A stretch of 7,364 bases of DNA, taken from NCBI GenBank assembly GCA_003695725.1, contig RFHX01000066.1, positions 1-7,364 on the forward strand, read 5' to 3'. The notes beneath the pieces are model-generated. The model saw nothing but the letters and a program-made list of their open reading frames with translations. It did not search any database and had not been told where the DNA came from. Position numbers and translations under genes: made by a program. Source of the stretch: Candidatus Schekmanbacteria bacterium (GTDB taxonomy: Bacteria > Schekmanbacteria > GWA2-38-11 > J061). Shown piece by piece: positions 1-6,671 of this stretch; position 1 is the first letter of the stretch, and each line of letters begins with the position of its first letter.

Positions 1-33
1 AAAGAGATTAATTTAAAAAGGTTTGAAGAATAA
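1..33 (+). CDS. Possible C-terminal end of an unidentified upstream gene
   Basis: Reading from base 1, frame 1 gives the ten residues KEINLKRFEE followed by TAA at 31-33. The charged, lysine- and glutamate-rich composition is typical of a protein C-terminus, and the other two + strand frames close within the first 15 bases. Ten codons are too few to name a family, and an AT-rich stretch can produce such a run by chance. If real, the gene would lie upstream of and co-directional with the DAHP synthase gene, separated by about 140 bases that contain a separate promoter. Confidence 0.25.
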   Translation, partial: KEINLKRFEE

Positions 34-47
34 ATTAAATGGGATTC

Positions 48-147
48 TAAATCAATAAAAATATTGTTTTGATCTTCTTTTAAATCAATAACTATTTAGT
101 TTTTTAACTTCTTGACAATTGATTTTAGTGGTTTTATCAATAAAAAT
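48..147 (+). repeat. Short AT-rich direct repeats around the DAHP synthase promoter
   Basis: The 12-mer ATCAATAAAAAT occurs at 51-62 and again at 136-147. The 10-mer TAAATCAATA occurs at 48-57 and 81-90. The shared core ATCAATA therefore appears three times (51, 84, 136), and the last copy overlaps the proposed -10 element. This could be an operator for a repressor or simply low-complexity AT-rich DNA. The spacings (33 and 52 bases) are not both close to whole helical turns, so the operator reading is weak. Confidence 0.25.
112..140 (+). promoter_or_regulatory. Sigma70-type promoter of the DAHP synthase gene
   Basis: A perfect -35 hexamer TTGACA at 112-117 is followed, after exactly 17 bases, by TATCAA at 135-140, which matches four of six positions of the -10 consensus. 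Transcription would begin near 147, leaving a leader of about 30 bases before the TTG start at 176. That is too short for a riboswitch or attenuator, so any feedback control is more likely to be allosteric or by a repressor. The element is seen in sequence only. Confidence 0.6.
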
Positions 148-161
148 GAAGAAATTGTTAT

Positions 162-168
162 AGGGAGG
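162..168 (+). promoter_or_regulatory. Ribosome binding site that fixes the TTG start of the DAHP synthase gene
   Basis: AGGGAGG lies seven bases before TTG at 176 but nineteen bases before the first ATG at 188. The spacing therefore selects the TTG. The four extra N-terminal residues also match the first strand of the regulatory domain of the family. Confidence 0.8.
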
Positions 169-175
169 ATATAGG

Positions 176-1192
176 TTGATAATTGTAATGCAGCCGTCGG
201 CAACGAAGGAAAATATCAACAGAGTTGTCAAAAAGATAAGGGATTTTGGGTATAAAACACATAAAATAGTAGGTGTCGAGCGCACAGTAATAGCGGCAGT
301 GGGCGATGAGAGGGGCAAAGCGCGGCTACAATCTCTTGAGTCTTTGCCCGGTGTAGAATCTGTAATGCCCATTCTTAAGCCTTACAAACTGGCAAGTCGC
401 GAATTCAAGTCAGAAAATACCATAATAAAGGTTGGCAATGTCAAAATAGGCGGAAAAAAGGTTGTTGTAATTGCAGGTCCATGTTCGGTAGAATCTTATG
501 GCCAGATGCTATCTGCGGCAAAAGCTGCTAAAAAAGCAGGAGCTTCCCTTTTAAGAGGAGGAGCATTCAAACCGCGCACATCACCCTATAGCTTTCAGGG
601 ATTAGAGGAAGAAGGATTAAAGATTTTAGCCAAAGTGAGAGAAAAAACGGGTTTGCCTTTTGTAACTGAGATAATGGATACAACAGATGTAGATATGGTT
701 GCTGAATATTCTGATATGCTTCAAGTAGGAGCGAGAAATGTACAAAATTTTGCTCTATTAAAAAAACTCGGTAAAATCAAGAAACCTATATTGCTGAAAC
801 GGGGAATGATGACGACTATGACTGAATTTTTAATGTCAGCCGAGTATATTCTTTCAGAGGGAAACGGCAGAGTTGTCCTTTGTGAAAGAGGTATTCGTAC
901 ATTTGAAACAGAAACAAGAAATACTCTCGATTTAAGTTGTATTCCAGTAATGAAAAGCAAATCACATTTGCCCATTATTGTCGATCCAAGTCACGGTGTC
1001 GGATTAGTTGAGTATGTTCCTCCGATGGCAAAAGCTGCAATTGCCGCAGGTGCAGATGGACTTTTGATAGAAATGCACCCAAAACCTGAAGAGGCATTCT
1101 CCGATGGACAACAGTCGCTCAATCCAAACGCTTTTTCTGAGTTGATGAAAGGCCTCAAACCATTCATAAAAGCAGCCGGTAGGACTTTTTAA
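176..1192 (+). CDS. aroF: 3-deoxy-7-phosphoheptulonate (DAHP) synthase, class I-beta with N-terminal regulatory domain
   Basis: This cytoplasmic enzyme condenses phosphoenolpyruvate with erythrose 4-phosphate, the first step of the shikimate pathway to aromatic amino acids. The 338 residues equal the length of the Thermotoga maritima enzyme as I recall it and share its plan. Residues 1 to about 67 form a ferredoxin-like domain that binds tyrosine or phenylalanine as feedback inhibitor in that family. The rest is a TIM barrel. Visible motifs are GPCSVES (101-107), RGGAFKPRTSPYSFQG (127-142), QVGARN (183-188), LLKRG (206-210) and DPSHG (270-274). The expected metal ligands are C103, H273, E299 and D310. 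The start is TTG, supported by AGGGAGG seven bases upstream; an ATG at codon 5 is badly spaced. The gene stands alone behind its own promoter and converges with the MFS gene. No truncation or missing catalytic residue is seen. The gene name is by family convention; aroA or aroG are also used for this class. Confidence 0.96.
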   Translation: MIIVMQPSATKENINRVVKKIRDFGYKTHKIVGVERTVIAAVGDERGKARLQSLESLPGVESVMPILKPYKLASREFKSENTIIKVGNVKIGGKKVVVIAGPCSVESYGQMLSAAKAAKKAGASLLRGGAFKPRTSPYSFQGLEEEGLKILAKVREKTGLPFVTEIMDTTDVDMVAEYSDMLQVGARNVQNFALLKKLGKIKKPILLKRGMMTTMTEFLMSAEYILSEGNGRVVLCERGIRTFETETRNTLDLSCIPVMKSKSHLPIIVDPSHGVGLVEYVPPMAKAAIAAGADGLLIEMHPKPEEAFSDGQQSLNPNAFSELMKGLKPFIKAAGRTF

Positions 1193-1193
1193 G

Positions 1194-2375
1194 TTAGAAA
1201 AATCTCTTCCTTTCTTTATCATCCAAGAAGTAAAAGTGTTTTTTACGAATAAATACATTTAGTGGAAGAAGTGTCAAAAGGGTAAGAAAGAGGAAAACAC
1301 TCTTTAGCCCTAAAAATGAGAGAATAAATGTTGAAATTAGAGGCGCCGCTGCATTTCCCGTAAAACGGGCAGTGTTTAGGATTCCTATATCAGTGCCTGT
1401 ATATCTATTGGCGACAATTCCGAGACAAAGCGGCATTATTGCTGCAGCGAAAAAGGTTTGCACAACACGCATCGTAGTAAAGGAATATACATTCTCAGCA
1501 AAGAGATGAAGAAGTTGAAAGAGTGAAGCCAATACAGAAAATAGGACAATGAAGTTATATATTTTCCTCTCAGACGGTAAAGAAGGAAGCAGATATGCAC
1601 CGCAAAAGGAAGAAATGCCGTAAATGAAAACAATGACTCCTGCTGTAATTACCGAATCATTTTTGCTGTAATTGAAAGAGCTTAAAATGGTTGGCAAAAT
1701 TGCTGGAAGGTATACGGTGTGAATTGTGGCTGAGAAGGAAAGAAACCATAGCTCGAGGTAGCGTAATTTGATCTTTTTATTTGGATTTTCAGAAAAGATT
1801 TCTTTGCCTGTGTTGTTTAAAAATACTGCTGTAAAAATAAATACCAATGCCATTATTGATGATGCAAGGATAAAAGCCGAAAAATAGCTGAATTTGTATG
1901 CAATATAAGCGCCTATTGGAGGACCAAAAAGTTGGCCTAAAGTTATTGAAGATTGAAATTTCCCTATTTGTGGAGAGAGCTCTTTTTGTGAGACAGATGA
2001 TTTGAGTATTATAAGTCCTATTGTAGAAATTCCACCCATAATTCCTTGAATAAATCTAAATAGTAAAAGTAAAGGTAGATTTTGGGTAGAGGAAATTAGA
2101 AGTAGGACAATTGAGTGAGAGACAATCCCCCTGAGATAGAGGGTTTTTGGGTTGATTTTTGATGATAATTTTCCCCAAATCGGAGAAAAGATAGCGGCGC
2201 CAATATTGGAAGCGGAAAGAATCAAACCGGTCCATAAAATAGTTTTTGAAAGAGAATATTTACTTATTGAGTAAATATAAAAAGGGAGCAATACAATTAT
2301 TGAGCTTAAAGAAAGTGCAGTGCCAAACTGGGCTATGAATAAAACTGATGTATTTTCTAAATAATCTGTTTTCAA
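1194..2375 (-). CDS. MFS transporter, probable drug:H+ antiporter (DHA1-like) exporter
   Basis: This is a 393-residue inner-membrane protein with about twelve hydrophobic segments, six on each side of a polar loop near residues 188-206, as in the major facilitator superfamily. Three family signatures can be read: a motif A-like loop after helix 2 (WGKLSSKINPKTL, 68-80), motif B in helix 4 (FRFIQG with R107) and a motif C-like GQLFGPPIGAY in helix 5 (147-157). Motif C is characteristic of proton-driven exporters, so efflux of a small molecule is likely; the substrate cannot be told. The start is TTG at 2375, overlapping the TGA of the alkyltransferase gene as TTGA. No strong ribosome binding site precedes it, which fits translational coupling. 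No other in-frame start lies upstream before a stop. The last residues are basic (KERKRFF), cytoplasmic by the usual positive-inside pattern. The stop codon lies one base from that of the DAHP synthase gene, and I see no convincing terminator hairpin between them. Confidence 0.88.
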   Translation of the reverse strand: MKTDYLENTSVLFIAQFGTALSLSSIIVLLPFYIYSISKYSLSKTILWTGLILSASNIGAAIFSPIWGKLSSKINPKTLYLRGIVSHSIVLLLISSTQNLPLLLLFRFIQGIMGGISTIGLIILKSSVSQKELSPQIGKFQSSITLGQLFGPPIGAYIAYKFSYFSAFILASSIMALVFIFTAVFLNNTGKEIFSENPNKKIKLRYLELWFLSFSATIHTVYLPAILPTILSSFNYSKNDSVITAGVIVFIYGISSFCGAYLLPSLPSERKIYNFIVLFSVLASLFQLLHLFAENVYSFTTMRVVQTFFAAAIMPLCLGIVANRYTGTDIGILNTARFTGNAAAPLISTFILSFLGLKSVFLFLTLLTLLPLNVFIRKKHFYFLDDKERKRFF

Positions 2376-2950
2376 AGTTTTTGATTTGTCTTTTTTTCCA
2401 AGGTTAAGAGTCTCTCTTTAATTTCCTTTCCTCCTGTGAAACCTCCCAAATCGCCATTTGATTTTATTATTCGATGGCAGGGAATGATTAAAGGAATGGG
2501 ATTCTTCCCTAGGGCATTTCCAACAGCTCTTGACAATGAGGGGCTTCCTAATTTTTTTGCGATGCTCTGATAAGTTGTAGTTTCTCCATAAGGAATCTTT
2601 AATACAGCTTTCCAAACAGCAATTTCAAAATCTGTTGCTTTCAAAATGCATAGAGATTTGAATTGAGGCGCATTCCCTTTTTTAAGATATTTTAGGATGA
2701 CAGAAGAATATCCTGCTGTTAGTTTTGCTGAATAAGATAATCTGACGAAGGGAAAAGAGGAAAAATATTTTATAAAACGTCTTTCAGAATCTTTACCAAT
2801 AGTGATATTGCATATTAAATTATCAATTACGGCAATATATATTTTTCCTATTGGTGAATAAAAATGTGAGTAAAAGACTGTTGTTTTTTTATCTGCTAAT
2901 CGACTATTTCCAGGGACCCTGTCCGTTTGAGCAATTTTCAACTGAAGCAT
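2372..2950 (-). CDS. ogt: Methylated-DNA--[protein]-cysteine S-methyltransferase (O6-alkylguanine repair)
   Basis: This suicidal repair protein removes methyl or larger alkyl groups from O6 of guanine (and O4 of thymine) in DNA by transferring them to its own cysteine. The acceptor is C158 in the PCHR motif (157-160, codon at 2477-2479). Upstream of it lie the recognition-helix region YGETTTYQSIAKKLG (121-135), RAVG with the presumed arginine finger R141, and the NPIPLIIPCHRI hinge with N150. After it come the GGFTGG turn (169-174) and a glutamate in LLTLE (E185). An N-terminal RNase H-like domain begins near YSPIGKIYIAV (31-41). The protein has 192 residues, about 20 more than E. coli Ogt, because of a polar N-terminal stretch (1-25). 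That stretch is encoded partly inside the preceding pseudopilin gene: the first 47 bases overlap. The only alternative start is TTG at 2941, which scarcely changes this. No Ada-type N-terminal zinc or AraC domain is present. Expression is probably tied to the pseudopilin transcript. Confidence 0.94.
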   Translation of the reverse strand: MLQLKIAQTDRVPGNSRLADKKTTVFYSHFYSPIGKIYIAVIDNLICNITIGKDSERRFIKYFSSFPFVRLSYSAKLTAGYSSVILKYLKKGNAPQFKSLCILKATDFEIAVWKAVLKIPYGETTTYQSIAKKLGSPSLSRAVGNALGKNPIPLIIPCHRIIKSNGDLGGFTGGKEIKERLLTLEKKTNQKL

Positions 2951-3518
2951 CGTAAATCCATGTTTTTATTCTTCCATTCGTTGTTACGCTGATGGCTCTC
3001 CAATGAATGGTCTTTTGATCATGATCTTCATCGTCATCCTCAGGGATTAAATATACAGACCCATTTTTGTCGGGCCTTCCTGTTGGCGTGAATGTTACTT
3101 TGTCTCCTGTAAAGTGAATGCCGTCAGAGTCTATTGTGCCTCCGCAAGTGGTCCTTTTTACCCCTGACTTTGCTCTACCAAATTTGATTCCTGATGGAAG
3201 ATGGTATCTTTCTGCATCATAAAGGGTTTCTGTAGGATCCTTTGTGCCATCGTTGTCATCATCATCAAGTATTTCATATCTATAAATGTTATTTGCGTCT
3301 GGAGAATAAAAATAAACAATAAAATTGTTGTTTTCAGATACAGCTTTAAGACGTGCCCATTGAAGGTTCGAAGCAAGAGTTCTTACTGCATTGTTGACTC
3401 GAAATTTAGGAAGCATATTTATAAGGTTAAACATAGCAATACCTGCAACTAAACCAATGATTACCACGACAATTATTATCTCAATCATGGTAAATCCTTT
3501 TATACCTTTTTTATTCAT
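2904..3518 (-). CDS. Type II secretion / type IV pilus pseudopilin, GspH/FimT family
   Basis: From ATG at 3518 the 204-residue product begins MNKKGIKG|FTMIE, a class III prepilin signal: short basic leader, glycine before the cut, phenylalanine at mature position 1 and glutamate at +5. A hydrophobic helix follows (IIIVVVIIGLVAGIAMF). Prepilin peptidase would cut and N-methylate it, and the helix would pack into a pilus or pseudopilus. The head fits the GspH/FimT pattern: a helix with LASNLQWARLKAVSENN near 48-64, then beta-rich sequence ending in TTNGRIKTWIYD and a C-terminal PWK. Odd features are an EF-hand-like loop (D86, D88, D90, G91, D94, E97; bases 3228-3263), a second acidic run EDDDEDHD near 160-167, and two cysteines (125, 196) that may form a disulfide. 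The ATG lacks a clear Shine-Dalgarno, whereas an internal ATG at 3488 has AAAGGA before it but would lose the signal. A promoter sits 49 bases upstream. No other pilin assembly gene is in the window, so the machine it serves is unknown. Confidence 0.85.
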   Translation of the reverse strand: MNKKGIKGFTMIEIIIVVVIIGLVAGIAMFNLINMLPKFRVNNAVRTLASNLQWARLKAVSENNNFIVYFYSPDANNIYRYEILDDDDNDGTKDPTETLYDAERYHLPSGIKFGRAKSGVKRTTCGGTIDSDGIHFTGDKVTFTPTGRPDKNGSVYLIPEDDDEDHDQKTIHWRAISVTTNGRIKTWIYDASVENCSNGQGPWK

Positions 3519-3566
3519 ATGGCTGATAATCGAATTTAGAAATTTAAATGTGAAGGTCTCAGATAA

Positions 3567-3595
3567 AGTATATAGGGCTATTAAGTAAATGTCTA
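3567..3595 (-). promoter_or_regulatory. Sigma70-type promoter of the pseudopilin-alkyltransferase-MFS group
   Basis: On the minus strand TAGACA (3595-3590, five of six matches to -35) is followed after 17 bases by TATACT (3572-3567, five of six matches to -10). Transcription would start near 3560, about 40 bases before the ATG at 3518. The position lies inside the gap between the MCP stop (3690) and the pseudopilin start, so the three downstream genes can be expressed apart from the chemotaxis genes. Its location also argues against longer versions of the pseudopilin that would begin at 3650, upstream of the promoter. Confidence 0.6.
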
Positions 3596-3689
3596 TATAG
3601 TTATTGATAGAGTTTCTAATTTTTTGAAAATTTGAGAATTTCTCTTCCAAGAGAGAGATTTATATTATCATTGGAGAAAAACAGATTTT

Positions 3690-5720
3690 TTAAAAAGATT
3701 CTAATATCTTTTCGTCTTCAGAGCTATTGAAGGGAATTATATTTTCTACATTATTTTCTTTGACTATTTTAGTTGGATCTTTTTTCTTTTTGACTTTTCC
3801 TTTTTCAGTTAGGATAAAGTTGCCCATCATATCTTTTACTTCAGCAGATTGTCCTGCCAATTCTTGTGATGCGCTTGCAAGTTGTTGTGAGCTTGCGGCA
3901 TTTTGTTGAGTTATTATGTTGAGCTGGTCAACTTCGGAAAAGATGTTGTTTGCTCTTTCATTTTGTTCTATCAATGCTTGTGCTATTTGCTTTATTTCAT
4001 TGTTTGCTTTGTTGATGTGTTCGAGTGTTTCATTCATTATGTTAATTACCGAGTCATTGATTTGAACTGCGTTTTCAGCGTTTTCTATTGAATCTTTGAT
4101 AAGTTCAGCCGAATTTCTTGCCGCTTCAGCACTCTTGATAGCAAGATTTCTTACTTCCTCTGCAACAACGGCGAATCCCTTTCCTGCTTCGCCTGCCCTT
4201 GCCGCTTCAACAGAGGCATTGAGAGCAAGAAGGTTTGTTTGAAAGGCAATTTCATCGATTGTCTTTACAATCTTTCCTGTCGCATCCGATGATTCCTTTG
4301 TTTTCAATATTGCTTCAGATAAGATATTCATTTTCTTCATGCTTTCATCTGTCAATTTTTTCGCATCTTCTGAGATTTCCATTGCATGCTTTGCTGAGTT
4401 GCTGTTTTTATTTGTAACTTCCTTCATTTCTTCGATGTTTTTAGAAATATTCTCCTGTGATTGTGTTTGTTCATATGCTCCGCCTGCAAGCACCTGACTG
4501 CTTTCCGAAATCTGTCTCGAAGCTTCAAGGACCTGTTCAGCCGAACATTTTGTCTGTAACAGAATTGTATCAAGATTTGAAACTGCTTTATTGAGCGATT
4601 CCTTTATTTTTGCGAATTCGCCAGCATAGTCATTTTTCATTCTAACGGCAAGGTTATAGTTTGCGATTTTTTCAAGTACTTCAGCTGATTCATCAATAGG
4701 TTTTATAATAGAATCGAGAAGTTCATTTGAAGTTACAGCAAGTTTCCTGAAACTTCCCTTATACTTTGATACATCAACTCTCTTTTTAAGATTTCCTTCC
4801 TTTGCGCTTCTGATGACTGCTTCAGTATCATCTATAACTTCTCTTAATGTATTCTGAAGGTTCAAGAAGGATTTATTCATCTCATCTTTTTCACTTTTCA
4901 TTACTGCAGAAATTTTAAGTTTGCCATTTGCCAATTCGTTGACACATTTAGCGGCATTTTTTATATATTCTGTCAATTCTCTGAAAGCTTGCGCCAACAT
5001 CCCTATCTCATCCTTTGAATTATATTCTATTTCTATATTTGTTTCGCCCATCGATATCCTCTTTGCTGTTTCTGAGATATCTTTCAGCGGTTTTGTAATT
5101 CTTCTTAAAATTAGGAAAATTATTGAAGCAAGAACTAAGGTAAGAAGGAATGATTTTATGAGATCTTTTCTTATGTTTGCGTTGAGCATCTTTATTTTCG
5201 AATTTGCCCACATTTCTAAATTTAAAAAAGCCATTATCTTTCCTTTTTCAACATTGCTGTGACAATCAATACATCTTTCATCTGCTTTGATTGGGATTAG
5301 TCCCTCAATGAACTCCTTACCTCTTATATTATTGTTTAAGTTAAAGTTTTCAGAATCACTGCCGGAATTGGATTTGACTAAATTTTTGATTTTCTCTTTT
5401 TGTAGTTTTTCACTTGCTTTTGAAGAGAGATAAATTTTCCCATCAGATGTTATAATTGATACTCCTTTGACAGAATCTATTTTAACTGCATCGTTGATTG
5501 TTTGCTGAATGATTTGTTTTTCACCTTTTACCATACTGCTTTTTATTACGGACTTTACTAAAGCCGATAAGTCAGTTGCTTCTTTAATCAGGTCTGTTTT
5601 AAATTCTTCTTTTGCTTTTTTGGTTTGAAAATAAGTGTTTATCCCTAAAATTATCAAGAGAGTGGAACAAATCATCAAAGCTGTTTTTATTGAAATCCCA
5701 ATACCTTCACTCCTTTTCAT
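3690..5720 (-). CDS. Methyl-accepting chemotaxis protein with a periplasmic c-type heme sensor domain
   Basis: This is a 676-residue transmembrane chemoreceptor. Residues 11-31 form helix 1, about 32-185 the extracytoplasmic sensor domain, and 186-206 helix 2. A HAMP domain follows (RRITKP at 206 to about 258, with [10 protein letters not shown]). Two or three more HAMP-like units follow to about 384 (e.g. [18 protein letters not shown]). The signalling domain ends near 638, and its hairpin tip (489-527) carries [17 protein letters not shown] and [10 protein letters not shown]. The sensor holds C150-I-D-C153-H154 (bases 5259-5273) after [10 protein letters not shown], the single-heme CxxCH arrangement known from heme-containing MCPs of Geobacter. 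It probably senses redox state or a gas ligand and controls CheA through CheW. After the signalling domain is a basic run (KGKVKKKK), and the tail lacks a C-terminal NWETF-like pentapeptide. The start is ATG at 5720, with AAGAGGAG six bases upstream; a TTG two codons earlier abuts that site and is unlikely. The gene lies 22 bases after the HDOD gene, so probably cotranscribed with it. Confidence 0.95.
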   Translation of the reverse strand: MKRSEGIGISIKTALMICSTLLIILGINTYFQTKKAKEEFKTDLIKEATDLSALVKSVIKSSMVKGEKQIIQQTINDAVKIDSVKGVSIITSDGKIYLSSKASEKLQKEKIKNLVKSNSGSDSENFNLNNNIRGKEFIEGLIPIKADERCIDCHSNVEKGKIMAFLNLEMWANSKIKMLNANIRKDLIKSFLLTLVLASIIFLILRRITKPLKDISETAKRISMGETNIEIEYNSKDEIGMLAQAFRELTEYIKNAAKCVNELANGKLKISAVMKSEKDEMNKSFLNLQNTLREVIDDTEAVIRSAKEGNLKKRVDVSKYKGSFRKLAVTSNELLDSIIKPIDESAEVLEKIANYNLAVRMKNDYAGEFAKIKESLNKAVSNLDTILLQTKCSAEQVLEASRQISESSQVLAGGAYEQTQSQENISKNIEEMKEVTNKNSNSAKHAMEISEDAKKLTDESMKKMNILSEAILKTKESSDATGKIVKTIDEIAFQTNLLALNASVEAARAGEAGKGFAVVAEEVRNLAIKSAEAARNSAELIKDSIENAENAVQINDSVINIMNETLEHINKANNEIKQIAQALIEQNERANNIFSEVDQLNIITQQNAASSQQLASASQELAGQSAEVKDMMGNFILTEKGKVKKKKDPTKIVKENNVENIIPFNSSEDEKILESF

Positions 5721-5726
5721 TAGCAA

Positions 5727-5734
5727 CTCCTCTT
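5727..5734 (-). promoter_or_regulatory. Ribosome binding site that decides the chemoreceptor start
   Basis: AAGAGGAG on the minus strand ends at 5727, six bases before ATG at 5720 and directly against a TTG at 5726. The spacing favours the ATG, shortening the receptor by two residues compared with the longest open frame. The site sits in the 22-base gap after the HDOD gene, as expected within an operon. Confidence 0.75.
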
Positions 5735-5742
5735 ATAGTTGT

Positions 5743-6588
5743 TTATAGAAATGAATTTCCAATCCTCTCTACTTCAGTGACTAATTCAAAGATTATAAGA
5801 TTTAGCTCTTTCCCTATTATTTCAAGAAGCTTGGCATTTTCTATCTCCGGTTTGTATGCAATACCATCTGCGCCAATTCCGATTCCTGCCATTAAACACA
5901 TAAGGTCGCTGAGGTGTATGATTTCTATTGATTCTCTTATTTCTTCAGGGCTTTTATCCGGTTCATGATGATATTTAATTATTGTTGTCAGTTCATTTGG
6001 AAAATTCCACTTCTCAGAAAGTATTGCTCCAACTTCGGCATGTGTAGTATTTAGGATTTCTTTTTCAGCTTCCGAAAATGTGCATTTTTTTTGAATCACG
6101 AGTTTGTAAATTTTCATATATTCATTTTTTACATATCTGCTTAATATAAGTTTCCCTATGTCGTGGAGAAGAGATGCTGTAAAAAGCATAGTTTGGTTTT
6201 CTCTATTCATTTTCTTCAACAATATTTGTGAAGCGCTTGCGCATCCTGTCGAATGCCTATAAAGTTCTCCTTCATCAAGACAATATCCATCGATTTCTTC
6301 TTTCAAAAAATTTGCAGAACTTCCCATCAAAGCAATCTTGATAAGTTCATTAGTGCCAACATAAGTTGCCGCTTCATTGAGAGATGAAACCTTTCTCATT
6401 AGCCCATAATAAGCTGAATTGCATATTTTCAAGGTATTGGCTGTAATTGCTGGATCATACTTGATGATGTCAACTATCTCTGACAACTCAACATCCTTCT
6501 TATCAAGTAATGCTACAGTTTTCATAAAAACTGTCGGCAATGTGGGGAGAGTTTCGATACTCTCCATTATTTCATTTAAGCAGTTCAT
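5743..6588 (-). CDS. HDOD domain protein, probable signalling regulator
   Basis: This 281-residue soluble protein is made of one HDOD domain, a relative of the HD phosphohydrolase fold found in bacterial signalling and often beside chemotaxis or cyclic nucleotide genes. The N-terminal part has the usual ESIETLPTLPTVF opening (9-21), then IIKYDPAITANTLKICNSAYYG (41-62) and the NEAATYVGTNELIKIAL segment (71-87). The C-terminal part keeps H112 (YRHS), H142-D143 (LLHDIGKL), H183 (THAEVG), H207-H208 (YHHEP) and D228 (HLSD). That is close to a complete HD-type metal-ligand set, although many HDOD proteins have lost it. No GYP motif, receiver or output domain is attached, so cyclic di-GMP hydrolysis is not implied. 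The ATG at 6588 has no clear ribosome binding site; an in-frame TAA lies 24 bases upstream, with no ATG, GTG or TTG codon between, and a second ATG at codon 8 is no better placed. It lies between cheB (83 bases away) and the heme MCP (22 bases), which suggests a role in that chemosensory pathway. The biochemical action is unknown. Confidence 0.9.
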   Translation of the reverse strand: MNCLNEIMESIETLPTLPTVFMKTVALLDKKDVELSEIVDIIKYDPAITANTLKICNSAYYGLMRKVSSLNEAATYVGTNELIKIALMGSSANFLKEEIDGYCLDEGELYRHSTGCASASQILLKKMNRENQTMLFTASLLHDIGKLILSRYVKNEYMKIYKLVIQKKCTFSEAEKEILNTTHAEVGAILSEKWNFPNELTTIIKYHHEPDKSPEEIRESIEIIHLSDLMCLMAGIGIGADGIAYKPEIENAKLLEIIGKELNLIIFELVTEVERIGNSFL

Positions 6589-6671
6589 AACTGAGTTAAC
6601 AGAAAAAATCTTTTAGATTAAATTTATCGTCATAACTCATTGATATTTTATAAATAAAATCTTCCATAGGA

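Noticed and set aside
85-372. 95-residue - strand open frame over the start of the DAHP synthase gene
   Set aside because: It overlaps the DAHP synthase coding sequence and promoter antisense and resembles no family.
3486-3488. ATG at 3488 as the pseudopilin start, because AAAGGA lies just upstream
   Set aside because: This would remove the basic leader and the glycine needed for prepilin peptidase cleavage, leaving the methionine at mature position 3.
3641-3654. Inverted repeat TCTCTTCCAAGAGA in the gap after the chemoreceptor gene, as a possible terminator
   Set aside because: The perfect stem is only five or six base pairs with a tiny loop, and on the minus-strand transcript it is not followed by a run of U. 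It does not look like an intrinsic terminator.
4921-5262. 113-residue + strand open frame opposite the chemoreceptor gene, with hydrophobic content
   Set aside because: It lies wholly antisense to the sensor/HAMP region of a well-supported gene, and its apparent hydrophobicity comes from reading the complement of charged codons. No ribosome binding site or family resemblance is seen.
5718-5726. TTG at 5726 as the start of the chemoreceptor
   Set aside because: The Shine-Dalgarno sequence directly touches this TTG, leaving no spacer, while the ATG two codons later has an ideal six-base spacing.
6601-6660. AT-rich hairpins between cheB and the HDOD gene, one ending in a T-run (AATCT-AAA-AGATT-TTTT on the minus strand)
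   Set aside because: The stem has five base pairs with one G-C pair and would be very unstable, and the neighbouring genes look like one operon. I also found no convincing promoter here.
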